Positions 53,901-59,900 of a stretch of DNA of 64,000 nt are shown one piece after another (within the stretch, counting starts at the first letter, position 1; every line of letters begins with the position of its first letter). The notes beneath the pieces were generated by a model. It did no database searches and was not told the DNA's origin. It was given only the letters and a program-made list of their open reading frames with translations. This DNA is from Onchocerca volvulus (lineage: Eukaryota; Nematoda; Chromadorea; Rhabditida; Onchocercidae): contig HG738140.1 in the NCBI GenBank assembly GCA_000499405.2, positions 5,012,701-5,076,700 of the forward strand, in the 5' to 3' direction. Both the position numbers and the translations under genes were made by a program.

Positions 53901-56900
53901 TATTGAATTACAATATGTTATGAATTTTAAATTAATTTAAATAAATGAAGCAATAAGCAATGTAAAAAAACAAAAAATGATAAATTGAATTAAAACAAAT
54001 TACGATAAATTCTATTTTTATTTGATCTATAATATGTTGATCAAAATTCCTATTTATTCTAATAACTAAAATTATTTTCTAATTAAAAAAAAAAAAAAGA
54101 AAATTTGAAATATTTATCAATCAGCCGAAATATTTTGACCTAAATTTTTAATTTCAAAAAAAAAAAAAAAAAAAAAATGAACTAGCCATGTGTTGTGTCC
54201 ATTCAACTAATGATGGTCGTCGATTTCGAACTCGTCCAATACTACTCATTTTAAATCGATCAAATCGATTCGTCGTACCTGTTTTACCAATGTTGGTACC
54301 ACTACTACTATTATTATTTCCAACACCGATAATTAATTTTCGCTCCAGCGTTTGATTTAGATAAGATGGTATTGAAATGTAACGAACTGTTAGAGTTTTT
54401 CGAACAAACAAACGATTGTTAGATATTTTAGGTGCTATTCGTATCGATTTAGGTTGATTGCTGAAAAAATAAAAAAAAAAAATTAAAGTTTTAAATTTAA
54501 TTTTGCAAAAAATTTCCTTTTCTTTGTAGAAAAGTTACAATTAAGTAGTATTGAAATTTGTGTTCGATTACAATCAATTATACAATTTAAAGATGAAATA
54601 TTAATGAATAAATCATTTACTTGTAAAGATATATTTAGGCAATAAATTATTGAATTTTAAATTTCAAATTACTAGAGGATTTTAGAAGAATTTTAAAAAT
54701 ATTACAGATCAAAAGAAGGCTTATGAATTTCATCTTATGTGATAATTTCTCCTATTCTTTTTTTTTTCACGAATTATTTACAAAATTTTTTTCTATTCAA
54801 AACGAATTTCTTTTTTTTAAAGATAGTTATTTATGCGGTAAGTCTATAGCTTTTTGAATTTTTTTTTTTTTTGAAATTTTTTTGAAAATATGTTTAATTA
54901 TTGGAAGAAACCGGGAAATCCAAGTGATATTTATTACTGATATCTGTTTATCTATCGATTAATTTATAATAAATACTATAAATACAATCGCTAATAATAT
55001 TTATAATAACTTAAGTAAACGTAATAAATATTAATTATTATTAATTATGCTCAGGAATTAAAGTTAGAAGCAAATACTTTTACTTGAGCTATTGATTCTT
55101 TTTTTTTTTTTTTTTTTTTTTTAAATAGTTTCGATTTTGAACTGATCTATTGAATTTTATAAAAATTACAATTCAATTATGGTAAATTGATACATACAGA
55201 TAAAGTAGCAATTAATGAATTGTTATCAGCTTATAAATTAGCTTAATTGGATTAATCAATTTATTGAAGTTTTAAATCATAAGTTAACAGCTTACTAAAA
55301 TTTTAAATCATAAATTTTCAATTTATACCTAATGAAAGATGAAAATTCTGAAGAATTTAAGATTTAAATCTGAATTAAAACCAATAAATGAAAGTTTTTT
55401 TTTTTTTTTACGAAATCAGATTCATTGTCGTGCCAAGAAAAAAAAAAAGAAAAAAAAATGAGAATCTAATTTTCCTGAATAAATTAATCGATAATTTATA
55501 ACTAGCAATACAATATCGAATATTATTTTTATGAAGCATTTATAAATGATTATTTGCAAATGAAAATCAATTTATCTATTAATTAATATTTGAATCTAAT
55601 CGTAAAATTTAGTCTAAAATGATGAAAGAATCAATTTTTGATTTAAATCTTTCTTTTCCTTTCAAAAAAGATCTATTTGTCATCATTCTTTCAAAAAAAA
55701 AAAAAAAAATTTTAGCATTATAGAAATATCATGATATAATCAAGCTTTTGATCTTTGATCTATTAATTAACATGTTGTAAATTGCTATTGTGCTATGTTG
55801 ACATGGAGTAAACAAATGTCATTTGTACTAAAATTATTGTTTTCCAAAATAGCTCTCTTTGTGCTACAAATTTAACATATTGTAAATTATGCAAGGATTG
55901 ATACAGTAGTAAACAAACTTTTATTAGATAAAGAGAATAAGAATCAATCAGAATGATCAATTTTTGATTTTTGATTTTTGATTTTTTGTTTTTGAATTTT
56001 GATTTTTGCTTCTTTAGATTATCGAAAATAATTCTCAATCATCAGTTCAAATAAAAATGATCGGAATGAAATCAGTTAAAAAATAAGTATAATAACAAAC
56101 AAGCACGTTCAGTGAAAATTCCAGAAATTAGTAATTCTTCGATTTAAATTAATTTCTAAAAACAATTTAACGAACAATTATTATTGTTTTTGTGCTTAAA
56201 AATTAAAAATAAAAAAAAATTCTTAATAATTATATATAATTATGATGATTTTTCTAACTTTATTTTTTTAATTATTTTTTAAATAATAATGTTATTTGAG
56301 AATTAATTTTATAATAACCTATTTTTGTTTGCTTTTACTATTTTGACATCTTTATTGTTCTCAGAATATTTTAGAAAAATAGCCTCAAATGATTTTCAGT
56401 TTTAAATTTGATGAATTCAAATTGTTGGCTTTTAATTTAATTAATTTTGCAGCAATGTAAAAAGATGAATAAATGTTGTTTCAATTATTTTATAAACTTG
56501 TATCGTACAACAACTATTTGTTTGTGCTATATATTTTAAAAAATTTTCACGATAGCAATTATTAAACAAAAAAAAAATTTCCTTTTCTTTTATTCAAGAA
56601 AATTAAATATTATTAAAATTGCATTTATTAACTTTAATTTTTTAAGTGAAATTTTTTTTAAAAGCTATCATTTTTATTCGAATTCCTAAATACTTTGTTG
56701 TCAGTGTTAAAATAATGATTCATAATGGATATAATAATTCGATTCCTATTATTTTTAGAAAAGTCAAAATTTACTACTCTTATTTTTGCATTTTTTTTTT
56801 TTCATTCTAATAAATAATTGATTTAACCCTACAGGAAAAAATTAAATAATAAATATCGGAAATTTCGATGAAATCAATTTTATCTTATGAATTTCGGGAC

Positions 56901-59900
56901 GAATTTTTCTTTAAAATAAAGATAATTAAAAAATATTCCCAGAATTGTTCCAATTTTTAGCGAATTAAAAAGGATAGTCGTCGTATAATTAAATTGGTTT
57001 TACAGGTATTTATTATTAGTATTTTGATTATGATAAAATTTAAATGTTACTATTCTTCAACAATACATCAAATATTTTACAATGGAATACTTCCAATTTT
57101 ATCAACCATTATCTCCAAAATATTATTATCAATTGATTCAATCAATCAATCAATCGCTTTTTTAACCCATCTGATAAGCTAATGGTACGAATGCTAGTTC
57201 ATTTCTTGTCTTGAGAAAAAAGGATGAGAAAAAAAAAGACAAAACATGAAAAACAAAATTAAAATGAGGAAATTAAGGAATTAAAAATAATTAAAATATA
57301 ATTTGCTTTGCTCATGGCCGTAGAATCGGAATAAAATTTATCAGTTTTAATGCAGAATTAGAATTAAAATCTAAACAACAATGAGATAACTATTATCAGA
57401 ATATATAGTATAGTATTATGATTAACACTGATATTATCAAATTGATATCAGACAATTAATTTTTATTAATTCATACTAATTTGGTTTGAAATTAGCTTTC
57501 AGTCGAGGAAAATTCGTCTCACCAAATATTCGTTATCACAATGATAATCATTCATTTATCATCTAATTATATTATTTGAAACAAAATATATTTTAAAAAA
57601 TAATTCCGACTGAAAAAGAATATTTCTTATAAAATTTTCAAAATATCTTTTCCAAATAAAAATATTTCATCAGAAAAATTAAAATTTTTCAAATTTCTAA
57701 AAACCATTAACAAATATATCATCAAAGGAATGTATTCTAACTAAAATACATATAAAATGATTTACAAATATGGAATTTTCAGCTCAAAAATATTTCTGTC
57801 TACTTCAAATATAAACGTAATTATAATTTCAAATCAAATGAATCATTTTTTAAATTTGAATTATTGGTGAAATCATCCCGTACTATTTGAAAAAAAGGAA
57901 GGAAAAATTCCAAAACTCTCAATTTAACAATGAACATTTCGAAATATTTTTGCGGAAATATATTATTAAAAGAATCATATTAAATCACGCCAAATCTTCA
58001 AATTTCTTAATTAATTATCCATAAATAATTATTACCTAATTAATTAACCATAAATAATTATTACTTAATTAATCACCCATAAATAATTATTACTTAATTA
58101 ATCACCCATAAATAATTATTACTTAATTAATCACCCATAAATAATTATTACTTAATTAATTACCCATAAATTTCAAACTAATTGGTCAATATATAAGTCC
58201 GGCTCGTTTATTATATATTTGGCAAAGTGATTTCACGAAAAATTTAAGTAAAAATACAAACGCAAAAAAATTGAAATACACATTTAGATAAGTTTTTTTA
58301 TCATGAAAAAAAATTGAAATGGTTTGAAATATGAGTGCTTTGAAATACTTTCAAATATGTTTTGAAATGTAACTATTATTAGATTTTGATAAAAAAAAAG
58401 CTTAAATTGTCATAATTTGAAATGTTTTGCTTAAAAAGTTTGGATTATTATTTTACTTAATTATGTCAAATCATAAAACTTGCCTGATAATCTAAATGAA
58501 ATATTTTGTTTGAAAAAAATATTCGTGAAATTTATAAAAAACATTACTTTTCGCATTAAAATTATTTATTGAATATATTTTGTTCACTGAATTTACAATT
58601 TTTTCACTTTTTAACTCGTAAATATCACAGAATCCGTAAATATATATATTTGCGAAATTTCCACAAAATTCAAAAATGATACTGATAAAAATTTTAAAAA
58701 TTATAATAAATCATTTAATTTTATGATAGATATTACAATTTTTCATCCTGAATTGGCATCAATTTTCAATAAACACCTTTCTCTACCCATTTATGATCGA
58801 CAGTTTTTCATACAGTTTAATTTTTCGAAAAAAAAATTAAGTTGATTTTTAAGCTTAATGAAAATTTCATCAAGAATGACAATCTAAATTGGAAAATAAT
58901 TTCAAAGAATGATTTTCCTTCTAAAATTGGTATTATTCAACAAATTTCTTAAATTTTAATAAGAAAAATTCCATCGAATTTTTCCCATAAAACTTTTTTC
59001 TTTTTTTGAATTCTGAATTCTAAATTAGTTTTAATAAACTGCATGGAAATATTCGAGACAAAGCAAACTTATAAGATACAATATTATTCATCAAATTTAT
59101 CAAATTTCAATAAAAAGAATTTGCTAAACTTTTTCCTCATCGTTATTTTTAGTAATTCCAAATTAGTTCAATAAATTTAATTCTAAATTAGTTTAATAAA
59201 TTTCTGAATTCTAAATTCGTTTAATAAATTGCATAGAAATAATGGGATAGAATAATTATGAGATATATTTGTAATTTAAAAAAGAAAATTTAAAGATCAT
59301 TTTTGAAGCAATCCGATTGAAACAATCGATCCCTCCTCCAAACTTCAATTTTCAATTTTTTACAATTTAAAAATTTTAAATCTAAAAGTTATTTTTTCGT
59401 TTTCAAATTAGGTGACAAAAATTATCCATTCGGAATTAAGAAATAAAAAAAATGAAATCCAAGGTTATCATATGATGAATAAAAAACGGAGTTTTTATCT
59501 AAATTGAATGATAATTTCAAAAAATGATTTCCATTTGAAGACAGCAATCAATATTCATCAAATTTTTTAAATTTCAATTAAAAAAAAAAGAAAAAAAGTT
59601 TCACTGAATTTTTCTCTTGCTATCATTCTTTGAATTTTGTTCTTAAATCAATTTTTTAACAAATCGCATGAAATAAAATAAGAATCCATTCTTCATCAAT
59701 TATAGCATCTAATTTTTTTCCCTTAAATTTTAACTTTAGATGAAAAGTGAAAACAAAATGGTATGAGTGGTACTGTAAAAGGAAATTGTAAGCAATGATC
59801 AGTATTGATTTTTGCATAGATTTTTGTTTTTTTTTTTTTAATTTAAAAATTTTTTTATTATTTTTTAATATTTAATGATTAAAAATTGAAAAAAAAGAGC

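Larger units (their letters stand above)
41152..54182 (-). other. rhgf-2: 13.0-kb intron with hairpins, minisatellite and GC-richer islands
   Basis: Holds hairpins at 41,463-41,523, 42,682-42,736 and 45,654-45,721, a duplication at 43,340-43,630, the 41-bp minisatellite at 44,467, GATAAT-rich simple sequence at 45,110-45,550 and 46,620-46,870, two open-frame islands at 44.1-44.4 and 47.6-47.8 kb, and a long fold-back element at 52.65-52.95 kb. The remainder is AT-rich with no supported exon. Confidence 0.55.

Noticed and set aside
55793..56038. An 81-codon minus ORF with a Lys/Asn-rich start.
   Set aside because: The start is translation of an (AAAAATC)n simple repeat. The remainder has no domain or splice context.
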